A stretch of 64,000 nt of DNA from Chloroflexota bacterium (GCA_016860845.1 BOKF01000019.1:90263-154262); one strand, 5' to 3'. Counted from the first letter of the stretch, positions 54,231 through 63,869 are shown. The notes: a model not told the origin generated them from the sequence alone. Program-made: numbers and translations.

Positions 54231-55943
54231 ATGCACAATTTCCAAACGACTGAATGTACTCCTGCAGGTACCGCCACCGCTGTTCTCAACGGAAGACAAT
54301 CCCGAGAGCCGGCCCTATCCCCCGACCATGTTACCCCTGAACCGAAAAGCGAAGTATCGGCACGACCGGGTGAAGTTTCGGATCCATCCGCTGCCTACTG
54401 GCCGGCAATGCCGGAACCCCTGACCGATCCTGAGCTATTCGAACTGGCTTTGACCGTGTTCGCTGGCGCTGACCCTCGCCAGGCCCATGGTTATGCCAAA
54501 GTGAACACCCTCTTTCTTCAAGACAAAGCGGACGACCTGCCCTTCCTGGGGCGCGGCAATCTCGCCCGCCTTGGGCGCATGGCGCTCTTCCGGGCCTTCG
54601 ATGCCGGCGAGCTCGTCTTCAACGACCTGGTAGCCTGTATCTGTGGCCGGCTGAGTTTTCCCGACCTGGTGACTTTTGCCACCGGCGCGGTGCAGGATGT
54701 GTACCCGGAGCGGATTCCCGGCTACATCGCCGTGGAAGCGCTTTTTACACGTGATTTTGATACCCGCCTGGCTGATCCCACCAAGGCAGCCCTGATTCAA
54801 GTGGTTGCCACCCGGGCTCAGACCGAGGAGAGAGCTAACGCAACCGATATCGCCCAGCGCCTGGAACAACTGTGGGCGGAGGCCCGCGACCGGGAAGCCG
54901 CGGTTCTCCAATGTAACGCGGCCGGAGAGGAATCATCCGTGCCGCGGGGCGGCGTGGTGAAGCAACTCGCCACGGCCTGCCGAAAATTGTCGCTGGCGGA
55001 GTTAACCAGCCTGGCTATCGGGGTCTACTCAGAGCGAAATCCCCAGGAACTGCCCGGGTACGAGACAATACAGCCGTTTTGTCTGGAGGGCGAGGGCCGG
55101 TGCCGTTTTCGACCCGACTTGCGCAAACCCTTGATTCATTGGGCCTTGCGCCGAACTGCAGCAGCGGAAAAGGACACCTTGATGGAAGGGTTGAACGACC
55201 CCTATGGTAGCCTGAAAGAGGTGCACCACATGAAATTGGTCCAGGCATTGCTACCGATGCCTTTTGCCGAGCTGCTGCCGTTCGTCATCGCCGTTCTTCA
55301 GGATACCGAGGTCCTCGAGATTCCAGGTTATCGGCAGGCTGAGGTGCTTTTTGCCGCGAACAACGGTCACGACCTGTTAGAAGCAACCCGGATGTGCCTG
55401 CCCGCGATCCTGAGTCAGCGAGCTACTGACGAGGGCCTGGTAGACTATCATCCCTTTTACCTCAACAAGAAGCTAGAATGGTACCAGGCCCATCGCCAGT
55501 TTGTGCGGCAGGTGGTTGGAGAAATCATGGAAGAAGAAGCGGGCCAGGCAGCGGTAACAGCGCCGGACCTCAACGGGAATGGCGCTACCTCGCCCAACGG
55601 CCTGATGGATCGTCGCCAACGCCGAGCCCTGGCCAAACAGCAGCGCAAGTTGGAACGAAAACAGAGCAAAAGCGCCCGGCGGACTGACGAAGACGAGGCG
55701 TTGGATTTCAACCTGTTGGCGGAAGACTTCGACGACGCAGCCACTACAGCCGCATCCCGACGGCGCGGCAAGAGAAAAAATTCCGATGATGCTCGCCTCA
55801 GCTGGGCTGGCGCCCAGTATTCTCAAAAAATCATCAAGTGCCTGCAGCAGATTGGCGCCTATAGCGGTCATCGTCCCTACGTTATTTTTAATGATTGGAT
55901 CCGCCTGGTCGAGGCCGCGTTACAGGCGCTGCCTGCCTTGTGA
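54231..55943 (+). pseudogene. Repeat protein fused to a methyltransferase-like domain, truncated by the Tn7-like transposon
   Basis: 570 residues. Residues about 60-420 contain four repeats of the form (L/M)xxxELxxFAxxVxxxxxPxxIPGYxxVEALF, seen around PDLVTFATGAVQD, AELTSLAIGVYSE and AELLPFVIAVLQD. A basic/acidic linker follows. From about residue 525 the family N-terminus begins (SQKIIKCLQQIGAYSGHRPY, IFNDWIRLVEAALQALP) and is cut: the stop TGA (55941-55943) is supplied by the transposon end starting at 55939. The start is uncertain; a ribosome site (AAAGGAGAGG, 54170) serves a different frame, so a frameshift near the 5-prime end is possible, and ATG 54411 is an alternative start. Confidence 0.7.
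55934..55938. repeat. Target site duplication TGCCT, left copy
   Basis: TGCCT directly precedes TGTGA at 55939 and recurs at 63870-63874 directly after the right terminus. Five base pairs is the duplication length of Tn7-type transposons. Confidence 0.85.
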
Positions 55944-56176
55944 TTTCCAGTGTAACTTTAGAAAAACAGGTTTTTCCATTACAACTTTAGAAAAAGTCAC
56001 CAGGACGGTTTGAAAAATTCCAGCGTAACTTTAGAAAAATCATCGCCTGTTCAATTCCTCACCGCTGTGGTAGACAAGCCTCAACAAGCTGAACTTCCCG
56101 GAAGTCCAGGGTCAGAAATTTTTCAACCAAAAGCCAACTTCCGGGAAGTTTACTTTGACTCAACTTGTAGCCTGCA

Positions 56177-58339
56177 TCATTCTTTCCGGGTAACTTGATC
56201 CAGAGTTTGATATGCCTGGGGATACCTTTTGTAACCGCCCGGGTCCAGCCCCACGAGCCGCCCAATCGCGTGTTTGGTAACCGGCTGGCCGAGGCGGGTT
56301 AAGGTATCAGCCGCCTGTAGCGTTTTTTCGGCCAGTACTGTGTCCCGCAGTTGAGCCTGAACCATCATGGTGTGGCGGCGGCGGTCCAGCATCTGTCTCA
56401 ACACAGCCTTGAGCGAGGGGTAATAGCGCAAGGTTGAGGGGGAAACCTCAAGGAGTTGAGCAAGGTTGGCCTGGGTCAGGGGTTGGTTCAGGGCTTCTAG
56501 GTTGACGATAGCCGCCTGTACTTGGACGAGCAAGGTCTGTTCACGTTGCTGCTTTTGGGCCTGCTTGAGCTGGAGTTGTTGTTGAGCCAGGTGGGAGAAG
56601 ATGGCTCTGATGTGGGGATAATGGCTCAAGCTTGAGGGGATTGAGCCGACAATTCGACCAATCGCGCGCTGAGTGACCGGTTGACCCTCAGCTTGCAAAT
56701 AGTCAATCGCTGCCTGTACCGCCTCAACTAACTCTGCCTGGCGTTGCAGGTTCACCTGGTGGGGGTGGTGGGGTCGGGGTAAAGGGGTCTGTTGCAGCTG
56801 GCTTTGGAGCGCCAAATGACGTTCAAGCGTTACCTGTTCCAGGATAAGCCGGATACGCGGATAGCGTTGCAAGCTGCTGGGGTGGAGTCCGACCCGCTGA
56901 CCAATCATCTTTTGAGTGACCGGGCCGCCTTCCGCTTTCAGGCAATTGATCGCCGCCTGGACAATTTCCACCAACTCAGCTTCACGCTGGAAGGCAGTTG
57001 GCGGAGGCATTGACGGAACCGCGGGTGGCGTATTGAGCCGCGCTTGCAACTGCCTTTGCCGGGCCAAATAGAAGTCAGTCGCCGCGGCTGCGACGAGCGC
57101 TTTGACCTGGGGATAGTTGCGGAGGGTCCCTTTGGTGACGCCGACGAGCTGACTGACCGTTCGTTGGCTGACCGGTTGGCCCTCAGTCTGGAGACGGGAG
57201 ATAGCCGTTTGGACTTGCCGCAGCAAGAGTTGCTCACGTTTGAGCGCCTGCTGTTGTTGAACCTGCTTTCGATCAGCCACGACTTGGGCCAGGATGGCCT
57301 TGACTCGGGGATACCTGCGCAGGCATTCCGGTTTCAAGCCAATCCTTTGGCAGATGGCGCTTTGACTGACAGGCTGGTCGGCTGCTTTCAGCGCTGCGAT
57401 CGCCGCTTGCACTTGCTCAAGCAATCCCTGTTCGCGTGATAGGGTCGTTCGACACCAGGCCCGCCAGTTTTTGGCGTCGATTTCCGGGGGGAGCGTCGTT
57501 TGGAAGACCTGGCGCAAGGTGACGCCCAGTTGAGCCGCGTACTGAACATATCTTTCAAACGTGGCCCCGCCAAACATTCGACCTTCCAGGCCGTAGACCG
57601 CCCACTGCGGAAATTCAACTTGTCGCGCCAGATCGATGGCGACTAAGCCTCGCTCCAAACGCCAGTAAGCCAGGCGTAGCCCGACAGACTTGATCGCTTC
57701 CTCCGCCCTGAGCGCAGGCAGGGGATGCGCGGCCAGCAAAAAGCGCAAGTCTTGATCGTGTTCAAGCATCATGGGCCAGTCCTGGTCAGGCAGGGGGGCA
57801 GCCTGACAGTCCCGCAGTTGGCCGTGACAAACGGGACAACGCCCCAGGGCGAAGGGAGTCGTCAGGAGGGGCAGGGGCTGCCCACAGTGACCACACCGCT
57901 CCAGGAGCTGACAACCATGTCTGGCACAACCGGTCAACGTTAGAAAGCGCCAGGGCAAGACATAGCCAGCCGCTTCGCCCAAACAAGCCGGACAATAGCG
58001 CAAGGTGCTGCTCAAGCTGCTTTGCAAAAAGCGACCCATGGCCTGAGGCCGGGACGAGCGGCCAAACTTTTCAGCCAGGTAGTAGAAGGTAGTCCCCAGC
58101 AGAACCGGTTCAGGACAGGCTGTTACGTGGGGCAACGCACCCCACGAAGCCGGGGGATAATCAGCCGCCGGGAGAGTGACGGTGCCCACCCGGTGGTCAG
58201 GAAAGCAGAGGTTGGTCAATCCCTGGATTGATTTGAGGCCGTTACCCTGGGCCAGGCGGGTCAGATAACTGGCGAGCGACTCAAAGGGTGTAGGACAGGG
58301 GTGATAGGGCAGGACGTCGAAGTAATCAAGCTGGTTCAT
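56177..58339 (-). CDS. tniQ: TniQ/TnsD-like target selector with six C-terminal HTH repeats
   Basis: 720 residues from ATG 58339, overlapping tnsC's stop as ATGA; the open frame further upstream lies inside tnsC. Residues 1-160 are the TniQ domain with zinc knuckles CPACLG, CARHGCQLLERCGHC and CPVCHG. From about residue 290 there are six tandem units of 60-80 residues, each with the core QAAI..L...QPVTQ..I...VG..PSSL.RYP.I..IL, which reads as a helix-turn-helix. TnsD proteins bind their attachment site through such C-terminal HTH modules and recruit TnsC. The two insertions at one site nearby support site-specific targeting. Confidence 0.9.
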   Translation of the reverse strand: MNQLDYFDVLPYHPCPTPFESLASYLTRLAQGNGLKSIQGLTNLCFPDHRVGTVTLPAADYPPASWGALPHVTACPEPVLLGTTFYYLAEKFGRSSRPQAMGRFLQSSLSSTLRYCPACLGEAAGYVLPWRFLTLTGCARHGCQLLERCGHCGQPLPLLTTPFALGRCPVCHGQLRDCQAAPLPDQDWPMMLEHDQDLRFLLAAHPLPALRAEEAIKSVGLRLAYWRLERGLVAIDLARQVEFPQWAVYGLEGRMFGGATFERYVQYAAQLGVTLRQVFQTTLPPEIDAKNWRAWCRTTLSREQGLLEQVQAAIAALKAADQPVSQSAICQRIGLKPECLRRYPRVKAILAQVVADRKQVQQQQALKREQLLLRQVQTAISRLQTEGQPVSQRTVSQLVGVTKGTLRNYPQVKALVAAAATDFYLARQRQLQARLNTPPAVPSMPPPTAFQREAELVEIVQAAINCLKAEGGPVTQKMIGQRVGLHPSSLQRYPRIRLILEQVTLERHLALQSQLQQTPLPRPHHPHQVNLQRQAELVEAVQAAIDYLQAEGQPVTQRAIGRIVGSIPSSLSHYPHIRAIFSHLAQQQLQLKQAQKQQREQTLLVQVQAAIVNLEALNQPLTQANLAQLLEVSPSTLRYYPSLKAVLRQMLDRRRHTMMVQAQLRDTVLAEKTLQAADTLTRLGQPVTKHAIGRLVGLDPGGYKRYPQAYQTLDQVTRKE

Positions 58340-59541
58340 GGCTTCCCTCCATTCCAGCGCAGGACTGCCAAGAAATCGGTCTCTTGATGGGTCTGAATAT
58401 GCTGCCAGGTCGCCGCCAGCAGAGAGGGCGACAGGTGGGGCAAATCTTGCCGGATGGCCTGAGCACTGGCCCCGACGATCAGGATCATAATATCGCGCAG
58501 GATGCCCCCGGTCCACTGCTCAATCAAGCGAGCCGGGCCAGCCATGGGGTCGTTCCGGTCGGGACCAGTTTGGAGGTGGTGGCTGGCCAGAGAGGAATCC
58601 TGGGTAAAGGGCAACAGCAATTCCACGAAGGTCAACAGTTGGCTCAAGCGCTGGCCGGTATACTGTCGCAAGGTGAAGGAGTCATTCCAACGCCCCTGAA
58701 TTTCTGTATCCCCCTCGGTCCAGCGGTGGGGATGGCATGAGGCACAGATGATGGGCAGCCCCGGAGTCAAATTGGAGATTTCCAGTAAACGCCGCCGTAA
58801 TGACGGGCGGGTCAACTGTTCAATTTCATCGACCACCAACAGTTCAACCCCACATTGTTGAAAGCACAAGATCAACTTCATCAACAAATCTTCCTCGTTG
58901 TCCCGAGTCGTGTAATGCAAGCCGCACTCCAACAGCATCCGCTGGAACAGGGGCCGGGGTGTTTTGTTGTTGACCGGGGCGTCAATCTTGACAATGGGCA
59001 CATGATTACGCTCCGGCTCGACAGTCGGTGGAGTATGGGCCACCAGCCAATTCAAGTAAGTGGTTTTACCCATCCCGGAATGACCCCCCAGCAGAAAGTT
59101 ACGCTGCTGACCCAGAGAGCGGTAAGCCCGCACCTGGGCAATTTTGTCGTTCAACTGCCGCAAGTCAGGGGTCACAATGAACAGAAAGTTGTGCAGCCAC
59201 AACAAGCGCTCTGCTTTGGACAGGCTGGCAAACTGCTCCACCAGGTTCTGGCGCAGTCCGGCAAAACCCACTTGCTTGACCGTTTCCGCCGCAATCTCCA
59301 GCGGCTGCTGCACCAACTTCAACTGAAGGCGACGGCGCAACCCGGCAATTTGCATGGCCCGTTGCCGATCGCTGGTTTTGTTCAGCTGTAATTGGTAAAC
59401 CCGTTGCCGCAGGCGAGCGTCTTCCTGTTCCCATTCACGTTGCCATGTAACCAGTTGCTCCAGGCGTTGGCGCACATTCAAGCTCACATCCGCCGTAGCC
59501 GTCTGCAGGCTCGATACAGGGGGGGTGTCGGCGATATTCAT
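58336..59541 (-). CDS. tnsC: TnsC-type AAA+ transposition regulator
   Basis: 401 residues. Walker A GGHSGMGKTT (K159), Walker B ELLVVDEIEQL (D238, E239), then a sensor-like region (PIICASCHPH). TnsC forms ATP-dependent filaments on DNA, reads the target complex made by TniQ and activates TnsA/B; it also mediates target immunity. The start overlaps tnsB's stop by 4 bp and the end overlaps tniQ. Confidence 0.92.
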   Translation of the reverse strand: MNIADTPPVSSLQTATADVSLNVRQRLEQLVTWQREWEQEDARLRQRVYQLQLNKTSDRQRAMQIAGLRRRLQLKLVQQPLEIAAETVKQVGFAGLRQNLVEQFASLSKAERLLWLHNFLFIVTPDLRQLNDKIAQVRAYRSLGQQRNFLLGGHSGMGKTTYLNWLVAHTPPTVEPERNHVPIVKIDAPVNNKTPRPLFQRMLLECGLHYTTRDNEEDLLMKLILCFQQCGVELLVVDEIEQLTRPSLRRRLLEISNLTPGLPIICASCHPHRWTEGDTEIQGRWNDSFTLRQYTGQRLSQLLTFVELLLPFTQDSSLASHHLQTGPDRNDPMAGPARLIEQWTGGILRDIMILIVGASAQAIRQDLPHLSPSLLAATWQHIQTHQETDFLAVLRWNGGKP

Positions 59542-61721
59542 TCACTCATCTCCTTTTCGTTTGAGCCAAATGGTTCGTCGTCCACGAAACTGGCCAACCA
59601 TTCCGTGTAGCTTGGTCCGGTCTCGTGGCTGACAACCTGAGCCGGAGCGGTTTCAATGGGCTGAACCTCAACTGAGGCAGTGGTCAATCTCTGCATTAGC
59701 CGATGGACCCGTTTCCTTTCAGCCAGGCGGCGCTGATACAAATCCTCAAGCTCGTGAATATACCGGAGCCAGTCCCGGGTATTGTAATCCTTGCTCTGAG
59801 CCAGGGCTTTGGCCAACTGCTGCTCCCATAGACTGATGGGCCGAGTCGACCCGTCGGCCAGCCGCAGTTCTTTGGCATAGACCACGCTCAGCCGCCGCCC
59901 ATCACGGAACAGGGCCAGCCGGCTGATGTCGGCCGGCTCGTAACTGAAGTTGTAGCGGATCGGTTGGCCGTCCCAACCGACTCTTTGAACGCCACTCAGA
60001 TCAGGCGACCAGTAGTGCATGCCAAAAGCAGAGATGCCTTTGTTGGTAATGACCCGGGTTTCTGGGCTCATACGCCAGAAGAGCTGCTCCGTGGCGGGGG
60101 TCAACGGGGGCACGAGGGGCGGACCGAAGTGCAAGCCTTCCAGCCACTTCTGGTGTGGGGTTAGCCCGCCCAGTTCACCATGCGGAGTATGTTGATAGCG
60201 GACAATCAGCTCCTGGAAGAAACGATACAAGTCTTCATACAGCAGACACGCTTCCTGGGTCGCCTGGCGCAGAGCTCTGGGTTCATTTGAGCGAATGGCT
60301 CCCGGTAAGCGCTCCTTGACCTGACTGGACAGATTGCCAAACAAGCGTTCAATCAAGGCCCCGTAGCGTCCTTTATAGGGTGGCCGAAAAATCAGGTCGA
60401 TACTGTTGTAGCGTCCCCCCTGGCTGATGACGCGCGCCAGGTTTTCCAGGCTGCTCGCATGGTGGGCCCAGGCATTGTCCAGCGACAGTTGCTGCGGGAT
60501 GCCATAACTGATCCACTCCCCTTCGATCCTCAGGGTGCGATGGGAGGTTTTGGGCCAGATGGCATGACGCAGGGCACTCTGAATGGACTCGATGCACGGC
60601 GCCTCATACAACAGGGCCATGCCTAACACGCTGCGCGAGAAGGCGTCCACCAACAGGGTTAGCCACAGCCGCTGCAGTTGGCTGCGGGTGGCCTCGTCTA
60701 CGGTAAAGACATCCACCAGCCAATGATCGGCCAGGACATATTGCAGCGGCAGCATGGCTTGACTGACAAAGGTATCGAAGACTAACTGCTCCCGCTCCCA
60801 CCTATCCTGGCCATATCGCGCCGTCATGACCGCCTGGCCTTGTTCGGGTTGATGCTCGAACCAACGCAAGTACTGGTAGACCCAACTGCGGGAAGGTAGC
60901 TCCAGCGACTTCAGCAGTCCGGCTTTCTCCGGGTTCGCCAAAATGGCCGGCATAGGCAGCCTGGGATCCAGCAAGGCTTCGGTCAACTCCGGCGGTACCT
61001 GACCGCCACTCAACTTCGGGTCGGGCCACAACCCCTGGGTCCGCTTCCATGTACTCTGCATGATCTCGTACAGCGTCAGCGGCCGGGGTCGAAAAGGGCG
61101 ACTGCGGGCGTAGAAGCGCAAGATATGGCTGTCAACAAAGTGCAGTTGGGCCTGGCTCAGCCGGGTTTGATTGAAGCTGGAACGATGCAGCGCCGCCGCA
61201 ATCTGGTTCTGGTCCCCTTGCCATTTTTGGTATAGGCGGCGGTAGTTGTAATACGTCGCCAGGGAGACCGGTTCAGCCAGTTGACCACAGGCCCGTTCAA
61301 TCGCCGGCGTGCATAGAAACTTTCCTTTCCCGCGATGCAACAGAGCCCGCCCTGCTTCGGCTGTGACTAATCTTTCGACCGTTTCCACGACGCTGACAAT
61401 ATGTTCAGCTTTGTGGCGGAGTTGTTTGGGCAAACCGTTCGGGTTGACAGGTTCCGGTGGGGGAAAGCGCCGTTCCAACTCGATCTGTAACGCGGCCAGG
61501 CTGGGGGCAAAAACTGGTTCAGCTAAGGCTGTTCCTTGTGGCAGGAGGAGCTCTTCGACTCTCACCGCCTGACACTCCAGGGTCACAATATTTTCAAGCT
61601 GGAGTGTGAGCGGATCCGCCTCATCGCCCGGCAGCAGGCGGTAGCGCTGCCCTTGCCAGTACAAAAAATGACCGGGCTTCAGAGACCGTTCCAGGGCTGA
61701 ATTACCGGGTCTGGCTGACAT
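59538..61721 (-). CDS. tnsB: TnsB-type DDE transposase
   Basis: 727 residues, in the usual 600-730 range. Catalytic core with D332 (LADHWLVDVF), D415 (LSLDNAWAH) and E458 (GALIERLFG). N-terminal HTH regions (about 100-330) should bind the 22-bp end repeats, and a C-terminal tail contacts TnsC. It cuts and joins the 3-prime ends. The start overlaps tnsA by 20 bp. Confidence 0.93.
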   Translation of the reverse strand: MSARPGNSALERSLKPGHFLYWQGQRYRLLPGDEADPLTLQLENIVTLECQAVRVEELLLPQGTALAEPVFAPSLAALQIELERRFPPPEPVNPNGLPKQLRHKAEHIVSVVETVERLVTAEAGRALLHRGKGKFLCTPAIERACGQLAEPVSLATYYNYRRLYQKWQGDQNQIAAALHRSSFNQTRLSQAQLHFVDSHILRFYARSRPFRPRPLTLYEIMQSTWKRTQGLWPDPKLSGGQVPPELTEALLDPRLPMPAILANPEKAGLLKSLELPSRSWVYQYLRWFEHQPEQGQAVMTARYGQDRWEREQLVFDTFVSQAMLPLQYVLADHWLVDVFTVDEATRSQLQRLWLTLLVDAFSRSVLGMALLYEAPCIESIQSALRHAIWPKTSHRTLRIEGEWISYGIPQQLSLDNAWAHHASSLENLARVISQGGRYNSIDLIFRPPYKGRYGALIERLFGNLSSQVKERLPGAIRSNEPRALRQATQEACLLYEDLYRFFQELIVRYQHTPHGELGGLTPHQKWLEGLHFGPPLVPPLTPATEQLFWRMSPETRVITNKGISAFGMHYWSPDLSGVQRVGWDGQPIRYNFSYEPADISRLALFRDGRRLSVVYAKELRLADGSTRPISLWEQQLAKALAQSKDYNTRDWLRYIHELEDLYQRRLAERKRVHRLMQRLTTASVEVQPIETAPAQVVSHETGPSYTEWLASFVDDEPFGSNEKEMSE

Positions 61722-62430
61722 CTTTTCCCTCCTGTAACGCTGCCGCTAACCAGACTCTAACGCTCGGAGCCGACCTGCCGCGATCAGGCTCAAAGATTAA
61801 CCGATCCAGGTCGGTGCACAACTGGCCATGCCAGAGGAGATGACCCAACGCTGCCAGGACGTGCGGTTCCGGCAACCCCACTTTGGCTGCCATCTGGCCC
61901 ACCAGGGTCGACAGATCGATCGCCTGCCCCTGGCCTAATTGCTCGAAGACCAGCTTCGTTACCCCGGGGTCGGCGTAACCCGTGGACCGATATCGCGCCA
62001 GGGCCAGCAGATTGGCTAGTTCGGCGCCTTGGGGTAAATCCCCTTCGGTGTGGACGAGGTAACGCCAGCCCCGCGCCGCGCAAATTTCAGCCCCGGCCTT
62101 TTCGCGCTGGTGCAACCTCAGTTGGGTCCGGCGTTCCGAGCGAGTAACTTCATGGATTTCGATCCCCGCGCTACGCCAGACGATGAAATCCGGGGTGTAG
62201 TGCCGCGTTCGCCCCTGGTCATCGACATATTCAAAGGTTTCCGGCTGGCTGCCGTAGTCTTTGACCTCTGGGTCCCGATCCAGGCGCAAGAGCAAGGCTC
62301 GTTCAGCCCACGACTCAAACTGCACCAGCCGCCCGGCCTTGTTGGTAATGATCCCGCGCATATTCTGCCCGGTCGATCCAACCCAGCGCACATTCCCCGG
62401 CGGGGGTTTACGGTTTAATTTTCTTTTCAT
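61702..62430 (-). CDS. tnsA: TnsA-type endonuclease
   Basis: 242 residues from ATG 62430 (GGAGG on the minus strand). E39 (QFESWAER), D81 (YTPDFIVW) and E94 match the nuclease site, but the position of the catalytic Lys reads T96 (HEVTRSE). This departs from the PD-(D/E)xK pattern; R97 might substitute, or cleavage of the 5-prime strand may be weak, which would give cointegrates. The C-terminal winged-helix half (about 150-240) should contact TnsB and TnsC. Confidence 0.85.
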   Translation of the reverse strand: MKRKLNRKPPPGNVRWVGSTGQNMRGIITNKAGRLVQFESWAERALLLRLDRDPEVKDYGSQPETFEYVDDQGRTRHYTPDFIVWRSAGIEIHEVTRSERRTQLRLHQREKAGAEICAARGWRYLVHTEGDLPQGAELANLLALARYRSTGYADPGVTKLVFEQLGQGQAIDLSTLVGQMAAKVGLPEPHVLAALGHLLWHGQLCTDLDRLIFEPDRGRSAPSVRVWLAAALQEGKDVSQTR

Positions 62431-62617
62431 TGTTTTGCCTCCTGTATTTTGATAGATCAAACCGTTTGACCGCCATCCTTGTCTGGCGGTACCCCTATTG
62501 TATGCCCATTTGCCCCCATTCAACAGGAATATTTCGACCCTGTCCTCAAGCCGAGGCTGAAGTTCTCCCCTGGCTTGAGGTTGTGATGAATTTTGAACAA
62601 CGCAAAGGAGATTTTCA

Positions 62618-63706
62618 ATGACCCAGCAAAAAAGAAAAAATGGTCAAAAGCAGGGCCCTGGGGTTGACCGACCCGGTCTGCTCGGCGCTGAAGCGTATGC
62701 CCACCAAATCGTCAAACACCTGGCCCAGGTCACGGCTTTGTCGGGCTATGGCCCGGCGGTCGTCTTTGCGGATTGGACCCAGCTGGTCCATATCTCGCTT
62801 GAGGCGTTGCCTGACCATCTTCGCGCTATCGCCAGAACTGGTCGTTGGGCTGAGGATACCCCAGAAACAGCAGAGGTTTTTGCGCGCATCCGGGCCCGCT
62901 ACACCAACGCTTACGCCTCGGCCAGCTCGCCGCGCGTTTGGGACAATTTCGGCCAGGCCTTTGGCCTCCTGCTAGAGAGTGCGGCTCCAGGTTTGTGGGC
63001 TTACGCTCGATTTGATGGGGGCTACATGGGGCCAGACGTGATTGGGCGGTGTTATATGAACTTTGCCAACGCCGACCCCTCCTGGTCGGCTCAGTACTGG
63101 ACGCCTTGGAATGTCGCCCGGATGATGGCTCAAATGACCATTATGGAAGGGGAGCGAGAGGTGCATAACCGGCTCAAAGCCGCCTTGACCCATCCTGACA
63201 ACATTCTCGGGGCGGCGGTGCTGTTAGCTGCCCTGACCATCCCTGAGGATCAACCTCAGCTCTACCCCGAATGGTTCTTTGCCCGGATCATCCCAGCGGC
63301 CCTTCCCTACTACGAGCCCATCACGTTTTGCGAACCGGCGATTGGTTCTGGGGTGATGATGTTAGCCGCTGCTTCTTGCTTTCCTGATTGGGCTGTGCTC
63401 ATGCACCTCGTCACTTTCAGCGGTCAGGACATCGATCAACAAGCGGTTTGTTTGGCCAAAATCAACGAAATGTTGTATGGCCTCAATGGCTATGCCCTAA
63501 AATTGGCTCAGGCGGTGGGCGAAGTGATGGAAGCCCAGCAGTCAGCCCCGCACCCCACTTCTCTGATCCTTCCGAAATCGCCCCAGGCCGCCCTAGAGCA
63601 GGCAGTCCGATTGCACCGGCAACAAAAATCTGCTGCCCAGGATTCTGCCCCAACCTTCGAGGAATTATTCGGGGCGACGGCAAAAGTCGACCCGATCTCG
63701 GTATGA
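62618..63706 (+). CDS. Methyltransferase-like protein 5 (transposon cargo), FEELFG tail
   Basis: 362 residues; AAAGGAG 7 bp before the ATG. Best preserved member of the family: VFADWTQLVHISLEALPDHL, then YMGPDVIGRCYM, WTPWNVARMMAQMT (matching the TP motif of N-6 methylases), then motif I CEPAIGSGVMML and FSGQDIDQQAVCLAKINEML. After this the enzyme should continue to NPPY, but instead a linker leads to APTFEELFGA and the end. SAM or DNA binding is possible, catalysis unlikely. The segment EALP corresponds to the point where the related gene at 55938 is cut. Confidence 0.75.
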   Translation: MTQQKRKNGQKQGPGVDRPGLLGAEAYAHQIVKHLAQVTALSGYGPAVVFADWTQLVHISLEALPDHLRAIARTGRWAEDTPETAEVFARIRARYTNAYASASSPRVWDNFGQAFGLLLESAAPGLWAYARFDGGYMGPDVIGRCYMNFANADPSWSAQYWTPWNVARMMAQMTIMEGEREVHNRLKAALTHPDNILGAAVLLAALTIPEDQPQLYPEWFFARIIPAALPYYEPITFCEPAIGSGVMMLAAASCFPDWAVLMHLVTFSGQDIDQQAVCLAKINEMLYGLNGYALKLAQAVGEVMEAQQSAPHPTSLILPKSPQAALEQAVRLHRQQKSAAQDSAPTFEELFGATAKVDPISV

Positions 63707-63869
63707 CCTGATTTGCAGTCTTATGTCCGGCACCTGAGCCGTGACTTTTTCTAGGGTTACGCTGGAAATGTGGACTTTTTCTAAAGTTACCCTGGAATTT
63801 TCTATGCCCTCAACCCTCAAAAATCCCCAAAACCTGCTTTTCTATTCTAAAGTTATCCTGGAACTCACA

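Larger units (their letters stand above)
55939..63869 (-). mobile_element. Complete Tn7-like transposon with one cargo gene
   Basis: 7931 bp. The termini are TGTGATTTCCAG (left) and the complement of TGTGAGTTCCAG (right), flanked by TGCCT. Each end has three copies of a 22-bp site TTCCAGTGTAACTTTAGAAA: left 55945-55966, 55976-55997 and 56018-56040; right 63747-63768, 63774-63797 and 63838-63864, inverted. The transposition genes run leftwards as tnsA-tnsB-tnsC-tniQ with overlapping ends. The single cargo gene (62618-63706) is an intact relative of the gene into which the element has inserted. No CRISPR array or Cas gene is inside, so targeting should depend on TniQ. Confidence 0.9.

Noticed and set aside
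58384..59391. Plus-strand frames over tnsC
   Set aside because: Opposite-strand shadows of a gene with clear Walker motifs.
55939..63869. CRISPR-associated transposon (CAST)
   Set aside because: No Cas12k, Cascade gene or CRISPR array within the complete boundaries, and the TniQ is long with many HTH repeats, as in site-specific TnsD-like selectors.
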